Source of the DNA: Mycobacterium innocens
GTDB lineage: Bacteria > Actinomycetota > Actinomycetes > Mycobacteriales > Mycobacteriaceae
Assembly: GCF_900566055.1 (NCBI RefSeq)
Contig: NZ_UPHQ01000051.1
Location: forward strand, 1-50,211
Direction: 5' to 3'
Length of the DNA: 50,211 nucleotides
Shown here: positions 8,375 through 18,873 of the stretch, piece by piece
Layout: each line of letters opens with the position of its first letter
How positions within the stretch are numbered: the first letter of the stretch is position 1
Notes under the pieces: model-generated
What the model saw: the letters and a program-made list of their open reading frames with translations, nothing else
Database searches by the model: none
Told to the model about the DNA's origin: nothing
Translations under genes and position numbers: made by a program

Positions 8375-9489
8375 TTACGGTGCAACCGTCAGCCAGTCCG
8401 CGAACCCCGAGGGGTCGTGGCGTCCCAACGCCCCGTGCTCGTATAGACCCCAGCCCTCCACCGGTTCGGCGTCACCGTCGCGGCACATCGCCCGGCCGAC
8501 GTGGTCGATGACGCCGAAGCCGGACCGCGTGATGATCGCCGGATCGGTCATGTCGTAGGTCAGCCGCTCGACGAATTTCTCGCCCTTCCACATGCCGTGC
8601 AGCCAGTCGGAATCGCCGCCGTAGCCGCCGCCGACGTGGATGGGCACCGCCAACTTGGACTCCACGTCGAAATGCACCGGGGTGCCGTCGGGTGCCGTCG
8701 CGTCGATGGTCGCCCCGGTGGGGATCCGCGTGCCGGAGCGGTAGTGGATTGTCACCCGCGGCCAGCCCAGCTGGTCGACGCGGCCGTCGCGCCACACCCG
8801 GGTGCAGTCGTTGAGCGAGCGGAATCCGTTTGGTTCCTCCTGAATGATCAGCACGACCGCGAAATCGTCGAACGCCATCGGCAGGTACAGCCACCACATG
8901 CCCTCGAATGGCGGATCGGCGGGCCGGCCGGCCGGCTCGGGCTCACCGATCGGCCGGATGCCCCAGGACCGGTCGCGGCTGCCGATCCAGGTGGCGGGGT
9001 CCACCGCGATCTCTTCGCCGTCGATCGCTATCCGGCCGCTCCAGCTGCCCAGCTGGGCGAACCGTTGTGCATTCAGCGTCACCCGGTTGCCGGACCGTAG
9101 TATGTGCGGCTGTTCCCGGACGACGTCGAACAACCCCTGCCAGGTGAGATCGGCTGCGATGCCTTCGGTTTCGTCGAGGACGAGGCGCAGCTTGCGCAGC
9201 GGCTCGATGACCTCGATGCGATAGCCGTTGACGTGCTGGCGCAGCCGGTTCTGGTCGATAGCGTCGGAAAGATGTACCGCCGTCTGGGTATCCCCGCGCC
9301 TGATCAGCAGGAATGCGTCCTTTACTCCCAGGTTGGGGTAGTAGCCGATACCGCTGATCACAAAGATGTTTCCGGTGCGGTCATGGGCGTTGAAGTAGGA
9401 GCGGTCATAGAAGTTGCGGTCGGAGGAACCCGGCCAGGCGATCGGCTGGGGAAGTTGGTGTACCGGATATTCGTCGAGTGGCCCGATCA

Positions 9490-9490
<1 letters not shown>
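8375..9490 (-). CDS. Conserved hypothetical protein, Rv3169-like
   Basis: A 371-residue protein beginning MIGPLDEYPVHQ, with a beta-rich sequence containing RNFYDRSYFNAHDRTGNIF, WIGSRDRSWGIRP, a MWWLYLPMAFDDFAVVLI core and a C-terminal VIDHVGRAMCRDGDAEP. It resembles M. tuberculosis Rv3169 and has no recognised catalytic motif. I recall no established function; a lipocalin-like fold is possible. The frame extends upstream to 9646, but ATG 9490-9488 is the sensible start because it shares one base with the TGA of the phosphotransferase-like gene (TGATG). Translation is therefore probably coupled to that gene. The paired conservation suggests the two act together. Confidence 0.8.
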
Positions 9491-10647
<1,157 letters not shown>

Positions 10648-10670
10648 TTACGATACGGTAGGTAGCGTTA
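10648..10670. promoter_or_regulatory. Candidate TetR operator between Rv3168-like and tetR genes
   Basis: An imperfect inverted repeat (arms TTACGATACG and GGTAGCGTTA, centre GTA; 7 of 10 positions symmetric) ends at the tetR start codon. It overlaps possible -10 hexamers in both directions (TACGGT on plus, TATCGT on minus). The position is typical for autoregulation by the adjacent TetR protein, which is inference. Confidence 0.5.
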
Positions 10671-11272
10671 TGAAAGCAGACCCGTCCTCACTTGACAAGG
10701 CCCCGGGCGCCGGGCGGCCCCGCGACCCGCGCATCAATTCGGCGATCCTGGCGGCGACCGCGGAACTGCTTGTGCGGATCGGCTATTCGAACCTGAGCCT
10801 GGCCGCGGTCGCCGAACGCGCCGGGACCACGAAATCGGCGTTGTACCGGCGCTGGTCGAGTAAGGCCGAACTGGTCCACGAGGCAGCATTCCCGGTGGCC
10901 CCCACGGCATTGCAGGCTCCGGCCGGCGATATCGCCGCCGACATCGCGATGATGCTCGCCGCCACCCGCGACGTGTTCACCACCCCGGTGGTGCGGGCCG
11001 CGTTACCCGGCCTGGTGGCCGATATGACCGCCGATGCAGAGCTCAACGCCCGGGTGATGTCACGCTTCACCGACTTGTTCGTCGCCGTGCGGGCGCGGTT
11101 GCGGGAGGCTGTCGAGCGCGGTGAGGCGCATCCCGACGTCGACCCGGACCGGTTGATCGAATTGATCGGGGGAGCCACGATGCTGCGGATGCTGCTGCGC
11201 CCGGACGAGAAGCTCGACGACACGTGGGTGGATCAGACCGCCGCGATCCTGGTGCACGGGGTGACCCGGTGA
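10670..11272 (+). CDS. TetR-family regulator, Rv3167c-like
   Basis: The 200-residue TetR protein has its helix-turn-helix at about residues 40-70 (NLSLAAVAERAGTTKSALYR, then WSSKAELV). A basic leader containing GRPRDPRINSAIL precedes it, and an alpha-helical ligand/dimerisation domain follows. ATG 10670 is preferred over the longer open frame because homology begins about 14 residues later and the operator-like repeat ends at that codon. In M. tuberculosis Rv3167c heads the moxR3-region genes, as here. It probably represses itself, the divergent Rv3168-Rv3169 pair, or both. The downstream SDR start overlaps its stop (GTGA). Confidence 0.88.
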   Translation: MKADPSSLDKAPGAGRPRDPRINSAILAATAELLVRIGYSNLSLAAVAERAGTTKSALYRRWSSKAELVHEAAFPVAPTALQAPAGDIAADIAMMLAATRDVFTTPVVRAALPGLVADMTADAELNARVMSRFTDLFVAVRARLREAVERGEAHPDVDPDRLIELIGGATMLRMLLRPDEKLDDTWVDQTAAILVHGVTR

Positions 11273-12177
11273 CGCGGCGGCTGGCCGGCCGCGGTGCGGT
11301 CGTCACCGGCGCCAGCCGGGGATTGGGCCGTGCCATCGCGTTGGCCTTGGCGGCCGAGGGCGCGGCGGTGGCCGTTGCCGGGCGCACCGAGCAGGTGTGG
11401 GACGACCGGCTGCCCGGGACCATCGGTGAAACCGTGGCCGATATCGAGGCGGCCGGCGGACGCGCGATCGCGGTGCGGGCCGACCTGACCGAGCGCGACG
11501 ACGTCGCACGGCTGGTGACCCATGCGCGAGATGCGTTGGGGCCGATCACGATCCTGGTCAACAATGCGGCGTTCACCGCGCCCGGCCGCCCGCCGGTGCC
11601 GGGCGCGCAACCGCGCGCCAAGCCGGCCAAGCCGGCCAAGCCGGCCAGGCCGACCGACGGCAAACCCGGCTGGCCCGGATTCCTCAGTATCCCGTTGGCC
11701 GCCTATCGCCGGCACTTCGAGATTTCGGTGTTCGCTGCCTACGAGTTGATGCAACTCGCCTGTCCCGACATGATCGCGGCGGGCGGCGGCTGGGTCGTCA
11801 ACATCACCTCGGTGGCCTCCCGGTTACCCGGCGACGGGCCCTATCCGGATCGCAGTGGCGGGGTCCTGCCCGGATACGGCGGAGCCAAGGCGGCGCTCGA
11901 GCATCTGACCCAATGCGCGGCCTTCGATCTCGCCGGCCATAACGTCGCGGTCAACGCGCTGGCGCCGTCGAAGCCCATCCTCACTCCGGGGCTGGCCTAC
12001 TACGCCCGGGAATTCGCCGACACCGCCCCGGCGGATGAATTCGCCAGGGCGGCAGTGGAATTGGCACTCGTTGATGCGGCCGTGGTCACCGGGCGCACGA
12101 TCGGCCACCGCGAGGTTCTCGACGGCAGCTTCCGGCCGTTCCGGCGGGAATCCGGCGGGAATAGTCGGGAGCAGTAA
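11269..12177 (+). CDS. Short-chain dehydrogenase/reductase with a KPA-repeat insertion
   Basis: The 302-residue SDR has the NAD(P)-binding TGASRGLG motif (13-20), NNAA (98-101), catalytic Ser in NITSVAS (about 181) and the YxxxK pair Tyr203/Lys207 in GYGGAK. It should oxidise or reduce an alcohol/ketone; the substrate is unknown. Residues 105-137 contain a Pro/Lys/Ala-rich insertion with KPAKPAKPAR encoded by 9-bp tandem repeats. This lies between the NNAA strand and the following helix, a region that varies in substrate-binding loops. The GTG start at 11269 overlaps the tetR stop by four bases. I remember no SDR at this point of the M. tuberculosis operon, so it may be a lineage-specific addition. 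Confidence 0.85.
   Translation: MTRRLAGRGAVVTGASRGLGRAIALALAAEGAAVAVAGRTEQVWDDRLPGTIGETVADIEAAGGRAIAVRADLTERDDVARLVTHARDALGPITILVNNAAFTAPGRPPVPGAQPRAKPAKPAKPARPTDGKPGWPGFLSIPLAAYRRHFEISVFAAYELMQLACPDMIAAGGGWVVNITSVASRLPGDGPYPDRSGGVLPGYGGAKAALEHLTQCAAFDLAGHNVAVNALAPSKPILTPGLAYYAREFADTAPADEFARAAVELALVDAAVVTGRTIGHREVLDGSFRPFRRESGGNSREQ
11620..11646 (+). repeat. Three perfect 9-bp tandem repeats (AAGCCGGCC)
   Basis: The copies encode Lys-Pro-Ala units inside the SDR gene and are followed by one degenerate copy (AGGCCGACC). The 9-bp unit preserves frame, so copy number could vary without disrupting the enzyme. Confidence 0.7.
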
Positions 12178-12218
12178 CTTCGGCCGCTGGTGGCGACAGG
12201 GGTCTTTGGCGTGCCAGT

Positions 12219-13223
12219 ATGAAGAAATCCCAGGCCGCCAGCGGCGGCAGGCAGGTGTGCCAGATGCCCGGTATCGACAAGCCGACAGGACGCGTTGTCG
12301 CCCTGATCCTGCTGTTGATCCTGGTCGCCGCTGCCCTGCGTGGCTATCTGCCGGCTGCCGACGGCGGCTCCCGCTCGGAGCCGGGTAGCGGCCGGGCGGC
12401 GCTGACGTTCGTGATCGTCGCCCTGAGCGCGAGTGTCGCGCTGATGGCGTTCGCGATGATCGCGCGATTGCGTGATCCACGCGCGCAGGCGCCCAGTGCG
12501 GGGAACCTGTCCGAGCTGCTCGGCGGCGGCAAGGGACGGCCGAGTTGGCGGGTGCTGCTCATCGGGCTGGGCGTGATCGTGGCCTGGCTGCTGGTCGCGA
12601 CGCTGCTCGCTCGCCTGGTCGTGCCGCAGGAAGTGGCTTCCTCGCTGCCCTCGGCGGATCAGAGCGCGCCACCGCCGGCGCCCCGCCCCGCGGCGCCGCC
12701 GAGGCAGCACCCGCCGGACAATCCCGGACACACCCTGGAAATCCTGCTCGCGTACACGGTTCCGCTGTTGATCATGATCGTCGTGGCGGCAGCCGTCATG
12801 GCTCGACGGCGTTGGCGCGGCGCACCCCCGGCGAGCGTCGCCGCCGACGACGTCGAGTTCCCGGGGCCGGCCGAGGGGCCGGAATTGCTGGCTCGGGCCG
12901 CCGAACTGGGATTGGCCGAGATGACCGATCTCGATCGCGAGCCGCGGGAGGCGATCATTGCCTGCTACGCGGCCATGGAGCGGGAGCTCGCCAACGTTCC
13001 CGGTGCCGTTCCCCAGGACTTCGACACCCCCACCGAGGTGCTGGCCCGCGCCGTCGCGCACGGTGTCCTGCGTGCTGACAACGCCGGACAGCTGGTCAAC
13101 CTGTTCGCCGAGGCTCGGTTCAGTCCGCACGTGATGAACGAGGGGCACCGGGAACTCGCGGTCCGGGTCCTTCGGCTGGTGCTCGACGAACTGGCGCCCC
13201 GCACCCAGGGAGCTGCCTTGTGA
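12219..13223 (+). CDS. DUF4129 membrane protein, Rv3166c-like
   Basis: The 334-residue integral membrane protein has about four transmembrane segments: VVALILLLILVAAALRGYL, a second at LTFVIVALSASVALMAFAMI, WRVLLIGLGVIVAWLLVATL, and ILLAYTVPLLIMIVVAAAVM. A Pro-rich linker lies before the last. The cytoplasmic C-terminus is a DUF4129-type helical domain (REAIIACYAAMERELAN, TPTEVLARAVAHG, LVNLFAEARFSPH). DUF4129 proteins regularly accompany MoxR ATPases and DUF58 proteins. ATG 12264 (MPGIDKPTG) is a plausible alternative start, since neither has a strong ribosome-binding site. The 3' end overlaps the next gene by four bases (GTGA). Confidence 0.82.
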   Translation: MKKSQAASGGRQVCQMPGIDKPTGRVVALILLLILVAAALRGYLPAADGGSRSEPGSGRAALTFVIVALSASVALMAFAMIARLRDPRAQAPSAGNLSELLGGGKGRPSWRVLLIGLGVIVAWLLVATLLARLVVPQEVASSLPSADQSAPPPAPRPAAPPRQHPPDNPGHTLEILLAYTVPLLIMIVVAAAVMARRRWRGAPPASVAADDVEFPGPAEGPELLARAAELGLAEMTDLDREPREAIIACYAAMERELANVPGAVPQDFDTPTEVLARAVAHGVLRADNAGQLVNLFAEARFSPHVMNEGHRELAVRVLRLVLDELAPRTQGAAL

Positions 13224-13702
13224 AAAAGCTTGTCGTCCTGGGTGTTTGCCTCATCGTCGGAATCGAGCTGCTGGGGTTGATCGTGCAGGATCGCCGGTTC
13301 GTGCTCGCGGCTTCCGGTGTGGCGGTGGGCCTGGTGTTGCTCAATGTCCGCCGTGTCCTCGGCCGCGGATCATCGCCGGCCGTCGAGCCCGAGCACGACG
13401 ATCTCGGCGACGGATTGCGCCGCTGGCTGTCGAACACCGAGACCACGATCCGGTGGTCGGAATCCACCCGCGCGGACTGGGACCGGCACTTGCGTCCGAT
13501 GCTTGCGCGCCGATATGAAATCGCGACCGGTCAACGGCTGGCCAAAGACCCGGCGGCGTTTCATGCCACGGGCCAGATGATGTTCGGCGCCGAGTTGTGG
13601 GAATGGGTCAACCCCAACAACGTCGTGCGCTCCGGTGCGCATCAGCCCGGTCCCGGCCGCGAGGCGCTCGAGGCGATACTGGAAAAATTCGAGCTGGTAT
13701 GA
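13220..13702 (+). CDS. Small membrane protein, Rv3165c-like
   Basis: A 160-residue protein with two N-terminal hydrophobic segments (LVVLGVCLIVGIELLGLIV and VLAASGVAVGLVLLNV) followed by a soluble domain. Conserved-looking elements in that domain are WSESTRADWDRHLRPMLARR, TGQRLAKDPA and MMFGAELWEWVNP. The family is known to me only as a partner in actinobacterial MoxR operons. GTG 13220 overlaps the DUF4129 stop, implying coupled translation. A 27-base gap separates it from moxR3. A scaffolding role near the membrane is inferred from position only. Confidence 0.78.
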   Translation: MKKLVVLGVCLIVGIELLGLIVQDRRFVLAASGVAVGLVLLNVRRVLGRGSSPAVEPEHDDLGDGLRRWLSNTETTIRWSESTRADWDRHLRPMLARRYEIATGQRLAKDPAAFHATGQMMFGAELWEWVNPNNVVRSGAHQPGPGREALEAILEKFELV

Positions 13703-13729
13703 CGCTGGTAGGACGAATGTGACCCGATC

Positions 13730-14707
13730 ATGAATATGCCGGTCGCGACCACGACGGCCCGCTGCGAGGCGGTGCTCGACGAAATCGAACGCGTCGTGGT
13801 GGGCAAACGCGCCGCGCTCACGCTGATCCTCACCACCGTCCTGGCGCGCGGTCATGTGCTCATCGAGGATCTGCCCGGTCTGGGCAAGACGCTGATCGCA
13901 CGGTCCTTCGCCGCAGCGCTGGGACTGGAATTCAAGCGAGTGCAGTTCACGCCCGACCTGCTGCCGGCCGACCTGCTCGGCTCGACGATCTACGACATGC
14001 AGTCGGGCCGCTTCGAGTTTCGCCCCGGGCCGATTTTCACCAACCTGCTGATGGCCGACGAGATCAACCGCACGCCGCCGAAAACCCAGGCGGCATTGCT
14101 CGAGGCGATGGCCGAGGGCCAGGTCAGCATCGACGGCAAGACGCACAAGCTGCCCACGCCGTTCATCGTGCTGGCCACCGACAACCCGATCGAGTACGAG
14201 GGCACCTACCCACTGCCCGAGGCACAGCTGGATCGGTTCGCGATCCGGCTGGAGCTGCGCTACCTCTCCGAGCGGGACGAGATCGCGATGCTGCGCCGTC
14301 GTCTCGACCGCGGGTCGGCCGAACCGACGGTGAACCAGGTCGTCGACCTGCACGACCTGCTGGCGATGCGGGAATCGGTCGAGCAGGTGACCGTCCACGA
14401 GGACGTCTTGCACTACGTGGTGTCGCTGGCCACCGCGACGCGGCATCATCCCCAGGTCGCCGTCGGCGCCAGTCCGCGAGCCGAACTCGACCTGGTCCAA
14501 CTCGCGCGTGCCCGCGCCCTGCTGCTCGGACGCGACTATGTGATCCCCGAGGACGTCAAGGCGCTGGCCACCGCGTGCATCGCACACCGGATCACGTTGC
14601 GTCCGGAGATGTGGGTGCGGAAGGTACAGGGCGCCGACGTCGTCGGAGAACTGTTGCGGCGCTTGCCTGTTCCGCGAACCAATGGGACGAATGATCCAGA
14701 CGCGTGA
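13730..14707 (+). CDS. moxR3: MoxR-family AAA+ ATPase (MoxR3)
   Basis: The 325-residue AAA+ ATPase has Walker A DLPGLGKT (about 47-54), Walker B LLMADEIN (Asp110-Glu111), sensor-1 ATDNP (149-153), and the MoxR signature around GPIFTNLL and PEAQLDRF. MoxR ATPases act as chaperones for assembly or metal insertion of partner proteins, typically with a DUF58 or von Willebrand A partner, exactly the gene that follows. ATG 13730 lacks an obvious ribosome-binding site but begins at the usual MoxR N-terminus. The following start lies inside its 3' end. The M. tuberculosis equivalent is Rv3164c. Confidence 0.93.
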   Translation: MNMPVATTTARCEAVLDEIERVVVGKRAALTLILTTVLARGHVLIEDLPGLGKTLIARSFAAALGLEFKRVQFTPDLLPADLLGSTIYDMQSGRFEFRPGPIFTNLLMADEINRTPPKTQAALLEAMAEGQVSIDGKTHKLPTPFIVLATDNPIEYEGTYPLPEAQLDRFAIRLELRYLSERDEIAMLRRRLDRGSAEPTVNQVVDLHDLLAMRESVEQVTVHEDVLHYVVSLATATRHHPQVAVGASPRAELDLVQLARARALLLGRDYVIPEDVKALATACIAHRITLRPEMWVRKVQGADVVGELLRRLPVPRTNGTNDPDA

Positions 14708-15968
14708 AGTCGAGTTGCGCTGGCGCGCCTCACCGTTGACGCTGGCGATCGCTACCGGTGCGGCAGCGGCGCTGGCGGCTGCCGTCATCGGCGGTCGCTG
14801 GCAGCTGATCGCGTTCGCGGCGCCGCTGCTCGGCGTGCTGTGCTCTATCTACTGGCAGCGACCGGTCCCGGCCGTCCAGGTGCACGGCGAGCCGGATTCG
14901 CAGCGCTGCTTCGAGAATGAGCAGGCACACGTCAAGGTTTGGGCCACAACGGATTCCACCGCTCAAACCGGGTCGGAGCCGGTCGAGGTGACGGTCTCGG
15001 CACCTACCGGTATGCAGCTCGATGTTCTCCAATCGGATTGCCGCCCAGCCAGAATGGTTGCCGCGTCGGCGCCGCGATGGGGGCGCTATCCCATCCGGGC
15101 CCGGGTCGACGTGGTCGCGCGCGGCGGTTTACTGACCGGGACGGCAACCGTCGACGCAGCGGAAGTCGTGGTCTTTCCGCTGACACCGCCGCAGCCCACG
15201 GCGATTCCGCAGACCGAATTGCTTGACCGTCTGGGTGCCCACCTCACCCGGCACATCGGCCCGGGCGTGGAATACGCAGACATTCGCCCCTACGTGCCGG
15301 GCGACCAGCTGCGCGCCGTCAATTGGGCGGTAAGCGCGCGGCGTGGCCGATTGCACGTGACGCAGCGGTTGACCGACCGCGCCGCCGACGTGGTCGTGCT
15401 CATCGACACCTATCGGCAGCCGCCGGGCCCGGCGACCGAGGCCACCGAGCGAATCGCGCGTGGCGCTGCTCAGGTGGTCCAGACCGCACTGCGCAACGGT
15501 GACCGCGCCGGGATCGTCGCGCTCGGCGGCAACCGCCCCCGGTGGCTGGGCGCTGACATCGGCCAGCGCCAGTTCTATCGAGTCCTCGACACCGTGCTGG
15601 GCACCGGCGACGGGTTCGAAAGGACTACCGGGACATTGGCGCCGCGTGCTGCCGTCCCGGCCGGGGCGATTGTCATCGCGTTCTCCACCTTGCTCGACAC
15701 CGAATTCGCGCTGGCACTCATCGACTTGCGCAAACGCGGCCATGTGGTGGTTGCCGTCGACGTTCTCGACGGCTCTCCGTTCGAGGGCGAGCAGGATCCG
15801 CTGGTGGTACGACTGTGGGCGCTGCAGCGCTCCGCGATGTATCGCGACATGGCCACCGTCGGTGTCGACGTGCTGTCCTGGCAGGGGGATCGTCCGTTGG
15901 AGCAGTCGATGGGCACCTTGCCGGATCGCCGTCGTCGGGGGCGCGGACAGCTGGCGGGAAGGCACTGA
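14682..15968 (+). CDS. DUF58 (vWA-like) protein, Rv3163c-like
   Basis: The 428-residue protein has two N-terminal transmembrane segments (about residues 18-58). A beta-rich region follows, then the DUF58 signature EYADIRPYVPGDQLRAVNWAVS with the basic RRGRLHVTQ, and a vWA-like strand VVLIDTYR in place of a full MIDAS DxSxS. DUF58 proteins are the usual clients or partners of MoxR ATPases. The first ATG, at 14682, overlaps moxR3 by 26 bases; a second at 14691 reduces this to 17, and I cannot choose firmly. The product is probably membrane-anchored with its soluble domain interacting with MoxR3. Confidence 0.87.
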   Translation: MGRMIQTREVELRWRASPLTLAIATGAAAALAAAVIGGRWQLIAFAAPLLGVLCSIYWQRPVPAVQVHGEPDSQRCFENEQAHVKVWATTDSTAQTGSEPVEVTVSAPTGMQLDVLQSDCRPARMVAASAPRWGRYPIRARVDVVARGGLLTGTATVDAAEVVVFPLTPPQPTAIPQTELLDRLGAHLTRHIGPGVEYADIRPYVPGDQLRAVNWAVSARRGRLHVTQRLTDRAADVVVLIDTYRQPPGPATEATERIARGAAQVVQTALRNGDRAGIVALGGNRPRWLGADIGQRQFYRVLDTVLGTGDGFERTTGTLAPRAAVPAGAIVIAFSTLLDTEFALALIDLRKRGHVVVAVDVLDGSPFEGEQDPLVVRLWALQRSAMYRDMATVGVDVLSWQGDRPLEQSMGTLPDRRRRGRGQLAGRH

Positions 15969-15969
15969 C

Positions 15970-16407
15970 ATGGGCTTATCCGCCGGTCAGGTCAGCCGCG
16001 TCGGGTCCTCGTTGTTCGGCCTGCTGATGGTGGCATCCGCCGTCGTCGGGTCGCACGGGCCGGCCGTTGCCGCCGGGGCTGCGGCCGCTCTTGCCGTGGC
16101 GGCGGGGATCGCGTTTCGGCCGGCGGCAACGATTGCTGTGCTGCTGTCGGTGTCGGTGCTGGTGATGTCGGACCCATCGCAGGGGCTTGCCGCACTGTCG
16201 GGGTTATGCGCAGCCGCCTACCTGGTGTGCCGGCACGCCATCGGTCTCGTGGTGGGCAGTTTGCCGACGATCGTGTCCGCCGCGGGATTCGCCGTTGCCG
16301 GATTGGTCGCGACGTCATTCCCGTTGCAGGTGCCGTGGTTGCCGTTGGTGGCACCGGTGGCGGTGGTGGCGATCTACGTGCTGGCCGCCCGCCCGTTCAT
16401 CGGCTGA
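15970..16407 (+). CDS. Integral membrane protein, Rv3162c-like
   Basis: A 145-residue, very hydrophobic Ala/Val/Leu-rich protein with about five predicted transmembrane helices (for example LFGLLMVASAVVGS, AAAALAVAAGIAF and APVAVVAIYVLAA). It is the last gene of the tetR-moxR3 operon, starting one base after the DUF58 stop. The frame is open far upstream, but ATG 15970 begins right at the operon junction. Function unknown; the M. tuberculosis counterpart is annotated only as a membrane protein. Confidence 0.8.
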   Translation: MGLSAGQVSRVGSSLFGLLMVASAVVGSHGPAVAAGAAAALAVAAGIAFRPAATIAVLLSVSVLVMSDPSQGLAALSGLCAAAYLVCRHAIGLVVGSLPTIVSAAGFAVAGLVATSFPLQVPWLPLVAPVAVVAIYVLAARPFIG

Positions 16408-16599
16408 GTGTGGACCCGGTCGATGTTGCTGTCAGCAATAATGTTCAACGAATTTGACGGAACTCCCACATTCGCGCGGCGATTTTCCTAAAGTCTGCGA
16501 TAACCGGTGTAGTGCTGTGCACGGTCGCCCGAAGCTCAGGCGTCCGTTGCGCTGCCCGGGGAGGAATGCGGTGTGGCGACCGGACGAAAGGACTAGCTG

Positions 16600-18486
16600 A
16601 TGAACTTCTTTGTCTTGCCCCCAGAGATCAATTCGCTGCGCATGTTTACCGGTGCGGGGTCGGCGCCGATGCTGCAGGCGGCCGCAGCCTGGGATGGGTT
16701 GGCTGAGGAGCTGGGCACGGCGGCGCAGTCGTTCACGTCGGTGACCTCGGGGCTGACTGGCCAGGCGTGGCAGGGTGCCGCCGCAGCGGCCATGGCCGCC
16801 GCGGCGGCACCATACGCGGGATTCTTGGAGGCGGCCTCGGCGCGGGCGGTGGGAGCGTCGGCGTCTGCCAAGGCGGTGGCGAGTGCGTTCGAGGCAGCGC
16901 GGTCGTCCATGGTTCATCCGGTCGAGGTGGCCGCGAACCGGAATGCCTTCGTGAAGCTGGTCCTGTCCAACGTGTTTGGTCAGAACGCGCCGTTGATCGC
17001 GGCTGCTGAGGGCATCTACGAGGAGATGTGGGCCGCGGATGTGTCCGCGATGGTCGGGTATCACGGTGGGGCGGCGACGGCAGCATCGGCGTTGCAGTCG
17101 TGGCAACAGGCGCTGTCCGGGTTGCCGGGCCTGGGTCAGGCGGCAGCGTCGGCCGTCGGTGCGGCGGCCGCGTCACCGGCCGCGGCACCGTTTGGGATTG
17201 TGTTGTCCAACACGGGTCTTGGAAACACCGGCGACTGGAACGTCGGTGGCGGCAACAAGGGCTCGTTTAACCTGGGCAACGGGAACTTCGGCAGCCTCAA
17301 CCTTGGCGGCGGAAACATCGGGAACCTGAACTCGGGTAGCGGCAACTTCGGGTTTGCCAACTTCGGCAGCGGAAACACTGGCAACACCAACTTCGGCTGG
17401 GGCAACCTCGGCAATCTCAACTTCGGCAGCGGAAACCGCTTCGGTAATGGGAACTTCGGCTTCGGAAATTTCGGCAGCAGCGGAAACCTGGGCAGTGGCA
17501 ACACGTTTAACCCGTTCGATTTCAGTAGCGGCAACAACTTCGGGGATGCGAACCAGGGCGCATTCAACATAGGTAGCGCCAACATCGGCTCCTCCAACAT
17601 CGGCTTCGCGAACGTCGGCGACAACAACTTCGGTTTCGGCAACCTCGGCAACAACAACATCGGCTTCGGGCTCACCGGTGACAACCAGGTCGGCTTCGGC
17701 GCCTTCAACTCCGGCGTCAACAACATGGGCTTCGGGAACTCGGGCGACAACAACATCGGCTTCTTCAACTCCGGTGACGGGAACTTCGGCTTCTTCAACT
17801 CGGGTACCGGCAACTTCGGCTTCGCCAACTCGGGCGACATCAACACGGGCTTCTGGAACGGGGGCTCGATCAACACCGGCTTCGGCAACGCGGGCGACCT
17901 GAACTTCGGTGCCGCGAACGCCGGCAGCAACAACGTGGGCTTCGGGAACGCGGGCGGAGCCAACCTGGGCCTTGGTAGCTCGGGATTCGACAATGCCGGC
18001 GGATTCAGTTCGGGCAGCCTGAATACCGGCTTCTACAACGCGGGCGACGCGAACACGGGCTTCGGCAACTACGGTAACGTCAATACGGGCCTGTTCAACT
18101 CCGGCGACTTCAACACGGCGATTGGCAGCGCGGCCACCCCGGCGGGTGCGACCTCGTCCGGCTTCGGCAACACGGGCAACAATGTGTCGGGCTTCTTCAA
18201 CTCGGGCAACTTCACATCCGGCTTCCAGAACCGCGGCGACTTTAGCTCGGGATTCCAGAACACGGGTGTCGGCCAGACGGGCCTGTTCAACTCGGGCAAT
18301 GACAACACCGGAATCGCAAACTCGGGCACCTTCGTTTATGGCATCGGTAACACGGCGATGACTGGCTTCAGCTCGGGCCTCTTCCACTCGGGCGTTGGCA
18401 GCTCCGGTGTTGGGAACTCCGGTGACGGCAGTGCGGGCTTGTTCAACCAGGGCGACAATCAGGCGGGTATCCTCGGTCAGCTCTAA
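16600..18486 (+). CDS. PPE family protein, MPTR subfamily (PPE53-like position)
   Basis: The 628-residue PPE protein has a canonical N-terminal PPE domain of about 175 residues: [11 protein letters not shown] with Pro-Pro-Glu at 7-9, WQG at 57-59, and [13 protein letters not shown] long C-terminus of NxGxGNxG major polymorphic tandem repeats starts at about residue 200. PPE proteins are secreted by ESX (type VII) systems, usually ESX-5 for MPTR members, and localise to the cell surface. AAAGGA lies nine bases before the ATG. No PE gene precedes it, so its PE partner would be encoded elsewhere. It occupies the place of M. tuberculosis PPE53 next to the moxR3 operon; orthology is not proven. 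Confidence 0.93.
   Translation: MNFFVLPPEINSLRMFTGAGSAPMLQAAAAWDGLAEELGTAAQSFTSVTSGLTGQAWQGAAAAAMAAAAAPYAGFLEAASARAVGASASAKAVASAFEAARSSMVHPVEVAANRNAFVKLVLSNVFGQNAPLIAAAEGIYEEMWAADVSAMVGYHGGAATAASALQSWQQALSGLPGLGQAAASAVGAAAASPAAAPFGIVLSNTGLGNTGDWNVGGGNKGSFNLGNGNFGSLNLGGGNIGNLNSGSGNFGFANFGSGNTGNTNFGWGNLGNLNFGSGNRFGNGNFGFGNFGSSGNLGSGNTFNPFDFSSGNNFGDANQGAFNIGSANIGSSNIGFANVGDNNFGFGNLGNNNIGFGLTGDNQVGFGAFNSGVNNMGFGNSGDNNIGFFNSGDGNFGFFNSGTGNFGFANSGDINTGFWNGGSINTGFGNAGDLNFGAANAGSNNVGFGNAGGANLGLGSSGFDNAGGFSSGSLNTGFYNAGDANTGFGNYGNVNTGLFNSGDFNTAIGSAATPAGATSSGFGNTGNNVSGFFNSGNFTSGFQNRGDFSSGFQNTGVGQTGLFNSGNDNTGIANSGTFVYGIGNTAMTGFSSGLFHSGVGSSGVGNSGDGSAGLFNQGDNQAGILGQL
17206..18480 (+). repeat. MPTR repeat array of PPE gene 1
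   Basis: Degenerate roughly 30-bp units encode NxGxGN pentapeptide-type repeats (for example [12 protein letters not shown] and [10 protein letters not shown]). The second half is richer in NSG/NTGF units. The GC-rich 3-base periodicity creates long spurious open frames on the other strand. Confidence 0.9.
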
Positions 18487-18873
18487 CGGAACGGGTATCC
18501 GGGTCTCGGTTCGTCGGCTAAAGATGCCGTGGTGCTGCGCCGGTTTCGTACCCGCCGCAGATCGGTTGTTGGAACGGGCCGAAACAGCGAACCCCCGTTG
18601 TAGCGCAACGCAACGCGTTTCCGGAGGCCGGCGCACATTCGGCTCTCTTGGTGGCGGTCGTACCCAAGGCACGGCTCGCCGTGGGCTATCCAGCGCGGTG
18701 GCGGAGACCAAGTACCGCGACGTCCACATGTCTGCCACGGCACCGCATTAGCCTCTGAACTTTCGGCCTCATGACTAGGGTCGGAAGGCCCTGTTGAACG
18801 CGAACGCGTTCGGGCGATGCTCGGTTTTCGCCGATCGGCCGATGATGGCCGGGGCTTGGAAGGGACGGGCGCG
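18487..18873. other. Intergenic region between two PPE genes
   Basis: No gene is recognised. It presumably holds the promoter for the second PPE gene and contains a perfect 12-bp palindrome CGAACGCGTTCG at 18801-18812, about 60 bases before the start. A GGAAGGGAC ribosome-binding site lies just upstream of 18874. Confidence 0.5.
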
